Assembly (NCBI GenBank): GCA_027475525.1
Contig: JAMWFC010000023.1
Coordinates: 473,272-537,271, forward strand
DNA from: Macrolepiota albuminosa
Lineage: Eukaryota; Basidiomycota; Agaricomycetes; Agaricales; Agaricaceae
DNA length: 64,000 bases
Direction: 5' to 3'
The position numbers and the translations under genes are program-made. The notes beneath the pieces are model-generated. The model worked only from the letters and a program-made list of their open reading frames with translations. It ran no database searches and was not told the origin of the DNA. Below are positions 37,735 through 51,055 of the stretch, piece by piece. Each line of letters opens with the position of its first letter. Positions within the stretch are counted from its first letter, which is position 1.

Positions 37735-39373
37735 TCATGCAAAACATTTTTCAAAGTCGCCATTTCCATCATTACGAGCATATGACTGGCTCGTTACAAA
37801 TGCGCCGAGGGTACACAAGCCATTCTTATCACCACCGCAGAACTTGAGAGGTTGAAGAGCATCATTGACGAAAATCCTAACATACTCGGACTCCTTGTTT
37901 TTTGTGCAAGTTAATTTCTCAGTGATCATCCGGGCGGAGAACGGCACAAGGTGGGATGTAATCCAGTCACGTTTTGGATCTGGAGACGTCGGGTTCGGTG
38001 CAACGACCTGCCGGAAAATACCCATGGCTGCGAAAATGGCGATCATCTGGTTGTCGTGGGAGAAGTCGGCATAGATAGTTCGATCTAGTGGGAATGTCTC
38101 GGGCGAGGTATCGAGGGTGTGGTTGGTTTGGGTGTTGTCGCTGACAGCCTTGCCGGTAAGACGTGCAATCAGCTCATTGATGTAGCCAACACCCTGGACG
38201 GGGCCAAGCTCCTGTCCATAACTGCAAGAAAGTGAGAAAAACCCTAAAAAGGGAAGAAAATAAAATACCCTGTATTGTAGTACTTGTCGAGATCGCCATA
38301 GTACTCAAAATCCTCGAACTCGGCTTGAGAGAACAGGTTGCAGAAGGCGCTCTCACTATTAATAGACACACTTTCAAAGGCGCACAAAGACATCAAACTG
38401 TACACATCCGATATGGTGATATTTGCTCCAGGTGCTTCCTCGTTCAAACGTCCTGCGATGGGAGGGGCGTATGTTGCCAGCCAAGCACCTGTCTGGATAT
38501 CTGAGTTACCAGCATTGGGGCACATGTTATCGTCAAGCGTATTGTTGGCCTGAGAAAATTGAGTGGATATATATATTGACTTCTGCGTTCACGCACAAAA
38601 TCTGATTCGGAAATGACGACAGAGAGAGGAGGATTGTAGACATGATTACTAGCACGGGAAAAACCTACGGCATGATTCAACAGGCGATAACGTTTTCAAA
38701 ATATCGTAACCTTACCTGCTGTCCAGTTGGTAGCTGAGTCAACGACACGTTCCGAGCCAGAGGCTCTCACGAAGGGAAGTTGATTATCACTGACGAGAGA
38801 TTTGTAACGCTTAAAGTGTTCTTGGCCAGCGGTACGAGATCTGGAATTTAGCTAAGAAAGCAGTAAAACGGGTCAAATGCATAACATACTGAGCTGCACC
38901 GAAAGGAACTAAAATGTCAGAACTCAGGGAGTAGGTGTAAGTCTTGAGAAAATAAAGGCTCGAATCGGTGTAGTTTGAAACAGCGGTAAGTTTATTCACA
39001 GCCGCCATGATTTGCTCTCCAGCATGAGCGGTAGGATATCTGGCACCATGCCTCTGGAGCTAAAGCCGAGCATCAAACCTTTTAACACACTTGGTATAAT
39101 TCACACCGACTTACAATGTTAACCTACCCGCATTCTCATCAATAAATGAATGCTACACATCAACAGAAGGTGATTACATGCCTGAGTTATCCTACAGCCG
39201 TTGGGAGCACTCTTATACTTATCAGCGGCGAAATACGGCGAGTACATAGCCCAATTGGTCCATAATTTCTTTGGAACGTTGGTGGTAACATCTCCACGCG
39301 AAGGAGCCGCAGCACCAGAGATGAGATAGATTCCAAATGTACATAGAACACTCAGGAAGAAAAGGTTGCCCAT
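37735..39373 (-). CDS. Secreted histidine acid phosphatase (phytase)
   Basis: The protein starts with a signal peptide (MGNLFFLSVLCTFGIYLISG). The catalytic RHGARYPT of histidine acid phosphatases is encoded near 39,030-39,056. The proton-donor motif HD appears as SHDNQM near 38,050. Other visible parts are SLSSDILVPFGAAQ, SGSERVVDSATNW, CPNAGNSD, YGQELGPVQGVGYINEL and the C terminus GDFEKCF. Several introns interrupt it. A 9-nt exon at 39,115-39,123 lies between a GC-AG intron and a normal intron just before the RHG motif. It would release phosphate from phytate outside the cell. The frame appears intact. Confidence 0.9.
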
Positions 39374-39435
39374 TGTTGTTTGACGACAAGTTGCACTCCT
39401 AGGGATCACGGTGAACGCCTCTCTGGTCTTGTCAT

Positions 39436-39443
39436 CTTTTATA
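39436..39443 (-). promoter_or_regulatory. TATA box of phytase
   Basis: TATAAAAG on the minus strand, 63-70 nt upstream of the ATG at 39,373, the same distance as in the subtilisin genes. Confidence 0.6.
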
Positions 39444-39509
39444 TCTGCGAAATTTTCAACCTCAGAGAGGTCGACGAGCTTTCTAGCTGATACATTCATC
39501 ACAGCTGCT

Positions 39510-41061
39510 TCGAACGGTTACAGAGTCTCTGATGAATAGAAGTTAGACAGAGCACTCAGATACTCGAATACAAATAGTAGACCGTCCAGACACACGAGGC
39601 GTACCATGCACGTTCGTCAATGCACATTGCCGAGAAGCCGCCTGTTATTGGTGCGTAGCCCACATAACTGAATCGACTAAGGAAGTGAAAATGATAGCGG
39701 GCAGCTCGTGCGATAGTTCCATGCCTATGGCACGTTCATCAAAAGTTTCCGCTGTTTGTCAATAGTTCCTCATTCAAATTGTCTTCTTTGTCCGATCAGA
39801 GATAAGATCAAGAAAAGATGAAGATAATACAGTATATTTTCCACCTATGACGAGCACAAGAAATGAAATATTGTTATACACGCGTCAAGTCATAGGTCTG
39901 AAAATAAAGGAAAAAAACGGAGCAACTTACACTCTCAGGTGTTAGAAGACAAAAAGCAACTGACGCTGATGATGAGCTGATGATGAGTCTCCAACCGGGT
40001 GCAATGAACAAGGACAACACATAGATCAAGCCTCTTTCTCGCTCCTGGCACCAGCGCGACGACCAGGGAAGCACGTACAGAAAGTACAAGTTCATCTGTC
40101 CCCGAGAAAACGAATTCCAAAAATTCCCCACCCATCGACAGCCCCGAAGTCTGTCGTTGATGCTCATGACGTAGCGTCTGAAGCTTTTTCATCAAGCAAT
40201 ATCACGTCGAGAATGGCCGCCCTTGAACTTGTGAAGATCAGCAAGGGTGTTGCGATGTCGGATTACTCAGATGAGTCGGGACCTGATTGGGACGGCGACA
40301 ACTAATATGTTCTTTCCCGGATTCAATCGTCTATGGTTTTTTTTATCTTCGTTTGGAGGCTCGTGTGTCTGTCCGGAATTTCTTGTGTGTTACAACCCAA
40401 GACCTATACACACGAGTAAGTATGTATACTGAGATAGGCTGTGAGTATAGTATCCGGTATGATAAGTGTACGTAGTTGCTTACCCTCAGTCCTCGTATAT
40501 TTGACTGAGGGTATAAGCACTGTGTCTAAGGTTTTATATGTATGCGTGAGTCTCGAATCTGAGGGTAAAGGTAATTAATTAAGAGAATAAATGTCGTGTA
40601 TGCTGACCCTTTTTCCGGTCATCAGACTTTGGATATGTGCCACTTACGGTGGACCCATCATCGTCTAACATTGTACGATGAAGTTTAACTTCATCTGATC
40701 TCTAATTGTCTCGGTATCTAGTTCCCTAATTATTACGCAAACTATCTTGGTATTCAATGTACATAATCTTCTGGAGTGTCTCGTCGGGTTGGCAACCATA
40801 CAGGAGGCATACAAACTCTCAGGTATCTGTCAAAATGATTAAAATAGAGTTCCACACTCGCTCTTGTACCATATGAACGATTCCGGGATTTTTTTTTTCG
40901 AAATGCAGCGGCAAACTGAAGTGATTTTTGGAAGGAAGTTCAGCCCTGGCGAGTAACGATCGACATGATAGTACGACGTTCAATTCAAGATGTAATATAG
41001 TTTTATTGTCTCTGTATGCACTTTTACACAGAATATAGGATGTACGCGACCCCAACGTCGT
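39510..41061. other. Intergenic, no supported gene
   Basis: A minus-strand frame at 40,195-39,874 has no recognised homology and no clear splice context. A strong hairpin lies at 40,481-40,513. Confidence 0.4.
40481..40513. other. 11-bp-stem hairpin TACCCTCAGTC/GACTGAGGGTA
   Basis: Perfect inverted repeat with an 11-nt loop. The core CCCTCAGTC...GACTGAGGG recurs at 53,225-53,254. It may be a short palindromic repeat or a transcript-end structure. Confidence 0.6.
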
Positions 41062-42748
41062 TCACCAAATAGTGTTTTTAAGGACGACTTCACCAACCTG
41101 CTGTCCGAAGTAGTAGTGAGCGTAACCTAAATAATATTAGTTGTGCTAAGAAAAAAAAATAAGAAGGACATACTAGTCGGATGAAGGTTGTTACTGTAGA
41201 AACAATACAACACGTTCAAATAAGAAAATTAATCTGATTAATGATAAAGAGAACTCACGCCCAAAAATCGTCCGAGTTTAAGCCAATGGTTGAGTTATCG
41301 ATGAAGCCATAAGCAGAAGGGTCATCGAGGATAGTTGAGAACAGAGCGTTAGAATCCCAAAAGTAGTTCGTCACCTATGAGAATACCGTTTGAGCTCGAA
41401 ATCCAGTAATAGCATTCCGATACATACCCCGGTGTTGTTCTCTTTAAAATCGTCGGCGTGTTGCAGTAATTTAGCGTTAAACCCAGCAATGACGCTCGCT
41501 TCGAGTGAGGTGGCTGTGGTACCTTGTGCAGTCATCTGACAAGACAAACATGATCAACGGACAACAAATCAGGAGGAGGAAAGTACTAATGGGGAGCGAT
41601 CAACAGGGGGAACGTTGAGGAAAAGGAAGTTCCTAGCTCCGACATTGCTGTGAAAAGTCAGATCAGAACGGACACAACGCACATTGATTTAGGCCATACT
41701 ACTGTCAAGGAGAGAGAACAAGTGTCAGTAATAATAACGACATAGAATAATGATATCATGACGACATACGAGCTTCTGGACCAATGCGAACTCGGCGGAC
41801 AATAGAGTGTCGGAGAACCTGTGGCAAAAGAGAAAGATTGAACGACTGGGTGGAAGACGAAATGGCCATGTCGTACGCATCACGATCACCTCCCATGTAG
41901 TAACTATTACCGATGTCGTTAATACCGATCCAGATTGAGAACAGCGAGTCGGCACTGCTCCAGGGAGTAGCCGCAGGCTTGGTGCCTGCACCGCTCAGGA
42001 ACTGGTTGACCTGGTCTGTCAGAGACAAGACGGTAGGCTGGAAAGGTGCAACGAGGGTGGCGTCGATGGTTGCGCCTCCGTAGGCGTAGTTGTAGGTGAA
42101 GAGAAGGGAGTTGTTGAATTCTGTCGTCACGTAGTCGACCCAGTTCTGCCCGCCGGTCGAGGTGTAGCCCGGGTAGATTGGGTTGCCCAGGGGGTTGCCG
42201 ACTGTGGGAAGTGTGAGGGTAGGGTCGAAACCAGTCTGAGTATACGAGTCGCCGCTGGTGTTCGGAAAAATGAGAAAGCGATTTCATGTAGACCAGTTAC
42301 AGAACTCACAAGCTAAACCAATAGTTCGCCTTGTTGGGGGAGGTGGGAGAGGATGTGCTAGAGGTCTGGGTTGAGGTAGCGGATGTCTCATTAGCTGTTG
42401 CAGAGGTAGTCACAGTAGCCGTTCCAGGGACACACTGGTAATACCCTGTCAGAGTGATTTCAGTCTCATCACCGAGATATAAAGATTTTCCCGCTGACAA
42501 TCGTTCTGGCGTGTACACACAGATCTTACACACGAGGGTCAGAAATTGCCGCGCTTCTCAAGAGGTAACATACCCTGCAACGCATGCAGTCGATCCTGTC
42601 CAGCTTATACCCCCGCCTAATGAGTATTCATCATCTTTGCATCGAGGTCGGAGGATCGTAGCTTACATTGACCCCAAAGAGGTGACTGAGCAAGAGCAGT
42701 CGAGGTCAAAAGCGCCGCAAGGGCAACGAATTGAAAAGAGAGTCTCAT
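41062..42748 (-). CDS. Secreted CBM1-GDSL esterase (CE16-like acetylesterase)
   Basis: Start ATG at 42,748 with signal peptide MRLSFQFVALAALLTSTALA. A family 1 cellulose-binding module follows (SPLWGQ, CGGISWTGSTACVAGY, YYQCVPG), then a Ser/Thr linker (SATANETSATSTQTSS). The esterase domain carries the catalytic serine block SFGDSYTQTGFD, rejoined across an intron near 42,255. Further blocks are YAYGGATIDATLV (Gly block), IWIGINDIGNSY (Asn block) and NNLHPT, with the catalytic His, near the end. The position before LHP that is often Asp is Asn here. Multiple introns; stop at 41,062. It probably removes acetyl groups from hemicellulose at the cell wall surface. Confidence 0.88.
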
Positions 42749-43449
42749 CGCTGAACAGATAAGTCTTAGTGGTGGGTTTACAAGGTCAATCTCTTAAAGA
42801 ACAAAGGCGAGAACAACAGTCGTTGTCATGTGTCCGGGACTAGGATGAAATTCGGTGGATTGGCGGGACGGCATTGAGCAGGACAAAGGTGACAGTTGGC
42901 TACGCGTCGTGCAGAAAATGTCAGATGGTGGTCAAAAGCCGGGATTCCGCCGAGAGCAGGTCGGAAAAATTGGAATAGCAGAGATGCCGACAACCAATGA
43001 ATGCTAATCTTAGAAACCTTGAAAAGCACTGGCAACGAGGTACTTGGCCTCTTTATAAGGATAAGGAGGTATATGGTGTATCGTACTGGAGTCCCGAACC
43101 TACACAAATACGATTAAGAAAATAAGTCTCAGTATCGAGCCTACGTCGAGGTTAACAACTGTATTGAATACCTGTGCAAATACGATTAAGAAGATACTAA
43201 GTAAACGTATAAGCATGGTTAGAAAGGTGAAAAATGAACAAATTGTAAATTACTCACAGCCTCGAGCCTACGTCGAGGTTAATGTAAAGAATCGACGGGC
43301 GATGTGGCAAATTCACGTGACTGATCAGATGCGGACCTATGGGTCAACACGTACCAAAAAGCAGTTTCTTTCACCAAAACAGAGTGAAAAAAAAAGGGCC
43401 GACGCACAGCGAGTGCCAAGGTACTACACCTGACTCTAAGTTATCGTCG
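42749..43449. other. Upstream region of the esterase gene, no gene seen
   Basis: About 700 nt. A TATAAAG on the minus strand at 43,051-43,057 is about 300 nt from the ATG. It could serve a transcript with a long leader. Two similar GCCTACGTCGAGGTTAA words occur at 43,138 and 43,265. Confidence 0.35.
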
Positions 43450-45160
43450 CTGAGCATTCATGATGCAGCATGAGTCACGTGATTACACACGGCACGTGAG
43501 AAATGACGTCCCACATTTTGTGCGCAACAAACCAACAAAGAAACTGGAAAACGCTCGCTATTGTTGGTGCCCTTGGATCTTTGGAATTTTCTTTGCTGAG
43601 AAAATGCAGCAAGGCAACGAACATATATCAAAGGCTGCTTCTGTCAGCGTTAAACATGAAGCGCGATTCTCCTGGTGACGATAAGAGGATGCAGGCGCGT
43701 TTGAAACACGAAACGCTCACGACCATAACACCTGGAACAAGACCATTCACAAGTGAAGCTGCCGAAACTTTGACAAAAATATATTCGCGTTGACTGCCGG
43801 GAAAGGCGACAGTTGTGGTGAATCAAACAAATATCAACTGCCTCGTTACCCTTCCGTCACGGCTAACCACCCACGGTAGCGCCCTTACATTTCACAGACT
43901 TTTGCAGGAGACGTCAACTACAAAACGTCAGGTGCTAGCAGAAACCACAGAAACCAACGATCTGGATGCCGCTTGGTACTTGATGTGCTTGGGCCTTTGG
44001 GCGCTTTGCTCTTCTCTGGCAATCCTCTTTGGCGACCGTCCTGTTTGCCAATCGACCTCTTTGGTGACCATCCTCTTTGGCAGTTTTATCTTTGACTTTC
44101 TTTCGAAGCCTTTAAAAGTTGAGCTAAGATGACTGTCTCATTAGTCAAGTACACAGTTAGCGAAATCCTCACCAAACCTCTTATTACAACAAATTTTTCA
44201 TCACGATGTCCTACGCCAACCCTCTTCATCCTCCAGTTCGGTCTTCCAACATCTCACATTATTCTACCCTGGCAGGTGCCGTGGGCAATACTGGGTCTCT
44301 TTCTCTTGCCCGTCGCCGCCTCCCTCAACAGTCCTATAAACCTTCTTCGAAATGGGACCAAGCAATGGGACAGAATTTTCGTCGTCATGCTGCAATTCAA
44401 TTTGACCATATTGGTTATAGTGGACAGGGAGTACAAATGCGCGAGCTTTCAGCTCGTAGTGAGGCTGCAATAGCCGCTATGATACAAGGTGCAGGAGATG
44501 CAGTCCTTTCCGATACTGGACGGGAACGTATCACGTTCCGCATTCTTGTAAGCAACTCCTTTCCCAGCTAATTCATAGTAATAACAAAATCCGCAGTGGC
44601 CCGGATATGAGCACGTCGAGTGCTATGATCAACTGGTGATCAATCCGGGTGGACGTCCTATCACTCGCGCTCAGCTTGGTAAATCTGTTGCCCAAATTTT
44701 TGCGCGTTTCGTAGAGGTTTGTCGCCTCATAGACTTCTCTCATTCCCAGGTTAACTTGCACTTTGATCATTAGAAAACGCGCAACGAACCATCTCGTTCC
44801 TCCGAATGGAACCTGACCTCTTCTGGCATTCGCTTTGAACACCTCGTGCTGGTGGCATTGGTCAATGTGTGGGATGGTGTATGGCAGGCGGATGTCGTAG
44901 TTGATCTTCGCTGAGGCCAAGCCAATCTCTGTCTATGCTGAGAATACGGTATTTTTTCCCAACCTGTATCAATAGTACATTATTGTATTTGTAACTTGAC
45001 TTTTTGACATTCATGAAGCCACATTTTTGGTAGTGTGGCCGCACAAATATGGCAGGAAATGATCATTGGATTTTTTGGATATGATATATGGTGTTCATGA
45101 TCTGAGATAAATAGTACCGGAAATGACGCTGATAAAATCGTAGACTTTTAGGTTACTTAT
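43450..45160. repeat. Second segmental duplication, copy B' (partner 19,560-21,316)
   Basis: Same orientation and order as 19,560-21,316. It holds the intact copy of the small hypothetical gene. Confidence 0.85.
44206..44914 (+). CDS. Conserved hypothetical protein of Agaricomycetes, copy 2 (intact)
   Basis: Exons 44,206-44,547, 44,597-44,716 and 44,774-44,914 give exactly 201 codons including the stop. The protein has the same blocks as copy 1: MSYANPLHPPVRSSN, WDQAMGQNFRRHAAIQFDH, WPGYEHVECYDQLV, RAQLGKSVAQIFARFVE, FEHLVLVALVNVWD, and WQADVVVDLR at the end. Because the last exon is complete here, it serves as reference for the damaged copy at 20,305. Function unknown. Confidence 0.8.
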
Positions 45161-48100
45161 CCCAGAAACATAGCAAATTGTATTATAATGGGAATGAAGA
45201 AGGAAAACGGATGCGTTGTGGTGGCGGAACAACTCGTGGTGAAAGGCTGATAAGCGGCAGTCACGGGAAGAATTCTGGGGAGTGGACAGATCGATATATG
45301 GCGCACTGCCTTGACACAACGATGGACGACGATCCGCCAAAAGTGACAGACAGGTGACCATGACGAAGAAGGTTCTGTTCTATGTCAACTCCGAACTCGT
45401 ACTTATAGAATACGTGAGCGGAACGCAAGATACAATCTCCCTTTCTTCCTCATCGTTCCGTGTTTGTGCCAAGTTTCATGGTTCTTTCCAGTGTTAAACA
45501 TTCAACTCGCTTCTTCGACGTCAGTGCTAAGGCTGCCAGGGAAACCCGACGAACGTTATTTCTCTGAGACCTGGGATTCTGTATTTCGTGTCGCGAGGTT
45601 AAGACGACGGACCAGCTGTGCTATCTCTAAAATTGTTGGTGTGGCGTGATTTGAGGGTTCGGCCGAAGGTTATTTTTCTTATTGTTGTTCAACGTCTAAC
45701 ACAAGGTAAGTTAACCCTCACCACGACTGAAAGCCGATTGGGGCGACATAAAGCGCCGACTGCAAGGTGAGAAAGTACGTTGCACATGGTAGCACACGCA
45801 GCACATGGCGATGAGGTTTTATTTATAGAGGATATTTCGGTCCTCTTCGGTTTATCGCGTGGCTTCAGGCACACACAACTTCAGACAATTCCTGACAAAT
45901 CACCATTTTTTGGCTATAGTGAGCGACTCGTTAATCTTTTTTTACTGCCTCTGCTTGACGGTAATGACCTCTCCTTGGTACTGATCATGTCATTACGGTT
46001 CTTCTTTCTTTGTCCAACCTAGGTTGACAGTGCGATGAACTCGAAGGCGCCTTGTCTGGATCTGAGAGCTCACATATACAGAGATAATATTCACGCACAG
46101 ATCAGCTCACACGCACCTTCTGTATGATCAAAGAAGAAGCACCGACCCTCTATTATCTTGCCGTGACACATCTGAACAGCTCCTGATGTCGACGAAGTAG
46201 TTAGAACTTGATGGTCTCGATCAATCTTGACGTTTTGTGTGTACTCTGACTCACTCCTACTGCCCCTCGCTCCGGCCATCCTCGCGTGTAGATATACTAC
46301 ACACTTGATATTCGATCGATCACTCAAGTAGGCGAGACGTATATTCGTCGACTAGACGGAAAGAGATCCTCGAGCCTCTGGTTTTGCTTGATTGCTATTT
46401 CTTCGACGCCATCGCTTGCTCAGGTCACCTCTCTCTATATATATGTCTATATACTCTTTGGCTATTTGGTTGTGATTTCAACTCTGGATTCCTCGCTTGT
46501 AACACTTTTTTGCCTTGAGGCGAGTGATATCACACGTCTTACAACTTGACATCCGTGACCACAAAGCAAATACCGTGATAACCCGAGCCATACACGATTA
46601 GCTGGAACTTCACAACCTGGCCTGTGAACCAACGTTGTTCAAATCATCGTCCTTCGATCATGAAAGTATATGTTGTCAGCCTAACGCCTCGCATGAATAT
46701 ATCAAAACCCAGAAGTTCTGCCCGGTCGGGTGCTGCAGAGGGATAGGTATGCAAAGTTTGGTTTTTGATGATGCTTTGTACGTTGTGAGTGTTTCAATCA
46801 TATCTTTTCCAGATTAGGTGAGTCGTTCATCCTTTCGATTCAAAGCCATTGACAATAGCAGAGTCTGGAACTCTTGTCTCCAGTGCTACTTGCGTCTTGG
46901 ATCATCGATAGTATTAGTAGTACTTCACCCCATGAGTCCCAGAAACGACTAACAAATTGACCGCAGCTCTGTAGTCATCCTTCAGATGAAATGCTTTGAA
47001 CCCCAAACGGAGTAGCGTGTTCTGAACGTTTTGGAACCAGCCTGAGACTTCAAGCTTCAAGCTTGGTACTGAGCGCGTGTTATCCCCGTGTTATCCTCTT
47101 CTATCTTTCTCCAACTGATCCATGGTCCCCATCATAATTGATCCCAAGATAAGGTAAGTAACCGAGAGCTGTCGCGATCGTCGGCTAATGATTGGGCTGG
47201 CATCAAAACACCCAGTACCTGTTCGTACCGCATGGTCGCAGTCATTGATGGCCTCACGTGGTTGATTACATCCAGGTGATTGTTGGCGGCGTTTTAGCCT
47301 GTGCCCAGACTTTTGTGTACATATCTCTTTGGCAGATTTGTGGACGTCCACCCATAGGCGAGTCTAGCCAAGACACATCGTCTGATTCTACGTGCACATG
47401 TCCCATATGTACATATCATGATTTGCAGGTCGTTGTCAGAAGAAGTGAATTGGGAAAGAGATGGTAAAAAATCATACACAACATCTGACGTCAGTGATTG
47501 ACCAGCCAAATGACACGAGCCTATGGCAAGGCATAATATTTGGGAGCTGGCGCATGTGAAACATGAGTCGGTGGTAGACAGAACAAATAACACAACGTTG
47601 ACGAACGTATACGCCAGCGCCGAAGCCTGGAAAAAGTCTGAGGTAGTAATCAGAGCTGGTTATCAAAAAATCCAAGTGATTACCGGTAGTGCACCTGGAG
47701 GGTTGACCCCACCCTAAAGCGGCGCCGACCCCATTTGGCCAAACGGTGGGTGAGGGCATTTGTGTTCACGTGGCTGCTGAGAGTTGTATATCTGCAGTGA
47801 GTGATTTCGCTGCGCTTTCGCCATTGCGTATAAGAGGTGGGACTATCGCTCGAAAACTCTCAACAGCATTGTGCCCGATATCGATCATTGGTTGGTTGGT
47901 CATTCCGAACAACCGGGTTAGAATTCAGTCAAGTGTTTCCGGCTCGATCGGGCTGGGCCCACTACCCGGCTTTCTCCTGTTGTGGCCATATACACTTCTG
48001 AGAATAATCATCTGATGTGGTTAATGGTGGGGGGTGACAATGCCCATTAGGTGCCTACTGATGAGACCGACTACTATTCCTGATGACGAGAAGTGGGACA

Positions 48101-48879
48101 GAGAGGCCGAGACCCAAGGAAGGCTGGAATATATGTATCATAGTAGTGAAAAAGATCAGGAGACGCGTCTATTGACTGAATACTTGAATATCGAACCGGC
48201 ACACATGTGGACCTACATTCGCCTCAGAGGTTATCATAAGCCCATGGAGCTGCTGCGACTGCGTGCGTACATTTCAAGGCTGTCTATACGCTGTGTCCAA
48301 ACTTCAAAAAGTAGGCTGTCCCGGATGAAGACACTTGTTTGGGCATGATTGATTTAGAAGATGATCGTCATCAAAGTTAAATGATCGAAAAATTATTCGC
48401 CAGCCGCCACAACGATGAGGCGGCATGCGGGCCATATGGTACAATTTGGACCACATGCACACCCTCGGACTCGCTAAAAACCTTTTTCTGGAAGCTTTAT
48501 TTTCCGCTACATCGTCGACAGAGGCCATCTTTATCTTTGTCGGTGGCGTACGTAATTATGCATGCAGTGAACGCTGGAAGGCAATCAGGATGCGTGTCTT
48601 ATTGTGATATCAATACAAAGGGCAAGATCCGTTCGCGCTGTCACTGATTCTGTTTAAAAGCCTCGATCATGGACCGAATTTCTATCGGGGCGTAACTCCC
48701 GAATTGTCAATCCGGTGATAGCAATCGGCGCCAAGGAAAAATTCCATGTGCATCCGTTACTTACTGCTTGATGCGACGGCCGCTCGCTGGTATCCAGATA
48801 AGCATTGCTTATAAGAATGACTTGTTTGGTTTAGCCTACCCCAGTTTTTTTCTTTGGAACTTCCACCCCACCTCCAGTT
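45161..48879. other. 3.7-kb stretch without a supported gene
   Basis: Composition is ordinary and CpG is present. Open frames on both strands are short, and none shows a recognisable domain or a chain of exons. It may contain fast-evolving small genes, a non-coding transcript or regulatory sequence. A run of AT dinucleotides lies at 46,434-46,445. Confidence 0.4.
48811..48818 (+). promoter_or_regulatory. TATA-like box of the peptide transporter
   Basis: TATAAGAA, 69 nt upstream of the ATG at 48,880, similar to the spacing in the phytase and subtilisin genes. Confidence 0.45.
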
Positions 48880-51055
48880 ATGGTCGAGAAAAGCGAGAAG
48901 TATCTCCCTCGCGCCTCCCATGACGAGAAACACTATCACGGCGCACCCGATGGTTCTAGCATCGTTGAAGGCTCTGAAGGCGTCACCGAGTACGAGCTCG
49001 CTACTTTGAGACACGTTGCCGACCGTCTGCCATATACGTCTTGGCTTGTCGTTATTTGCGAGTTTGCTGAGAGGTGTGTAAATAAGTTTTATAATCTCCT
49101 CCATCCTCATGGGCCCTTGCAGATGGAGTTACTACGGAACGACAAACATCTACAACAATTACATCCAATTCAAACTTCCCCCTGGTTCGAGAACTGGCGC
49201 TGTTCCTAAGGCTCTCAGAGGCGAGAACGTCGTTGCCGGTGCTCTGGGCCAGGGTCAACAAAAGTCATTCGCACTTCGTACAGTATGTTGCCCGATCGTG
49301 TTTCCGTTACCTTTCTGAAACTCGCCGTCCAGTTTAACAGTTTCTGGGTTTATTGCACTCCTTTCATCGGTGGTATCCTAGCTGATACCCTATGGGGCCG
49401 ATACAAGACCATCATGATCTTTTCTATCGTCTGCCTTGTTGGCCACATCATCCTTACCGCCTCTGCAGCTCCAGCATCCTTGGAACATGGCGGTCCTGCG
49501 CTCGGTCTTCTTGTTCTCTCTATCATCATCATGGGCCTTGGTGCCGGGTAAGTCTACTTGTTTCGTTTTGCTTTCGCATCCTGATTATCCAATAGATCTA
49601 TCAAGGCCAATGTCTCCCCAATGATTGCTGAACAATATACCGGCAAGCTAAGAAAGGAGACGCTTCCTTCTGGAGAAGTTGTCATCAAGTCACCTGCCGT
49701 CACAATCCAGAGCATGTACCTTTGTAGGTTAACTGAACCTTTCCTGTCTTTCCTGTGTGTCTTACGGCGCCATTTAGGGTTCTACGCCGCCGTCAACTTC
49801 GGGTCTTGTGGTGCGATTTCAGCCTCATTCCTTGCCCGTGACCATGGCTATTGGTCGGCCTTCCTTGTCCCCACTTGTATCTTCGCGATTGTACCCTTCG
49901 TTCTTCTTCTTGGCAAGAAGAATTATATCGTCACGCCCCCACGTGGTTCCATTCTGCTCGAGGTAAATCGCCTTGAGATGTCTGTCAGTGTCCATCACGC
50001 TTAGCCTGATCCGCTCATTAGACAATTCGTTGCATTAACGTTGCTTTGGCTCCTCGGTGGTCATGGAATCCTGTTACTACCTACCGCCGATGCAAGTCTA
50101 GCGACTTCTGGGATATCGCTAAGCCCAGCTATTATGCTGAAGGCCAGGTCCCCGCAAAGATCACCTGGGACGATGAGTTCGTCGGCGAAGTTGACCGGAC
50201 TATTAGTGCTTGCAAGGTCTTCTTGTTCTTCCCAATCTTCTGGTTGTGTGAGTACTTGTATCCATATCTCTTTGTACCTTCGTTTACCGGTCCTCAGGTT
50301 ATTCCCAAATCGACGGTAACCTCGGTACCATTGCGGCTGGTATGACGCTCAACGGAACACCAAACGATCTCATTCAGTAAGTAGCTTATCGCAGCATGTC
50401 ACCTAGCTCGAGCTAAAGCATGTGCAGAAATCTGAACCCCATTTCCATCATCGTCATGATCCCAATCTTCGACTACCTCATCTACCCCTTCCTGCGCCGA
50501 CAAGGTATCAACTTCACCCCAATCAAGCGCATTTACACTGGTTTCCTTGTCGCCGGTCTCGCCATGGTCTATGCTTCCGTTCTCGAGAGCTACCAGAACA
50601 AGCTCACTCCTTGCCGTGGTGGCGAGTTTGACAAGCAGCCGGCTGCATGCGAGATCGATGGCGTGCACTACTCGACACCGTTGAACGTCTGGATCGTTTC
50701 TGGACCTTACATTCTCGTCGGCATGTCCGAGATCTTCGCTTCCATCACTTCCCTCGAGTACGCCTTCACCAAGGCCCCCAAGCGGATGAAGTCAGTCGTC
50801 ATGGCCTTCTCGCAGTTCCAGACCGCACTTTCTTCCGCGTTGAACTTTGCGCTTGTTGCTGTTAACGTTGAGACCAAGTTCGTGTGGCTTTTCGCATCTT
50901 TCGCTATCGCTTCTTGGATAGCAGGCACCATCTTCTTCTTCGCGTTCCGCACACTCGACAGGAACGAAAGCGAACTCAACGCGATTGGACAGGGCGAACG
51001 CTCTGGGTTCGTTGACGAGTCACCAGAAATGTCTTCTGGAGCTCAAAAAGTCTGA
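48880..51055 (+). CDS. Proton-dependent oligopeptide transporter (POT/PTR2 family)
   Basis: Exons 48,880-49,073, 49,123-49,282, 49,333-49,547, 49,596-49,723, 49,778-49,962, 50,022 to about 50,247 and further exons to TGA 51,055. A hydrophilic N terminus is followed by WSYYGTTNIYNNYIQ, the family block FIGGILADTLWGRYKTI, GLGAGSIKANVSPMIAEQY, FYAAVNFGSCGA (the FYxxINxG block) and FSQFQTALSSALNFALV. About twelve membrane segments are expected, in the plasma membrane. It imports di- and tripeptides with protons, which suits a fungus that secretes the two subtilisins encoded in this window. All visible splice sites are GT-AG and the frame is continuous. Confidence 0.92.

Noticed and set aside
46430..46447. 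AT dinucleotide run as a regulatory element
   Set aside because: A simple repeat of this size needs no function.
45161..48879. Several 60-105 codon frames as small genes
   Set aside because: No domain, no consistent splice sites and no conservation between frames; length is within chance.
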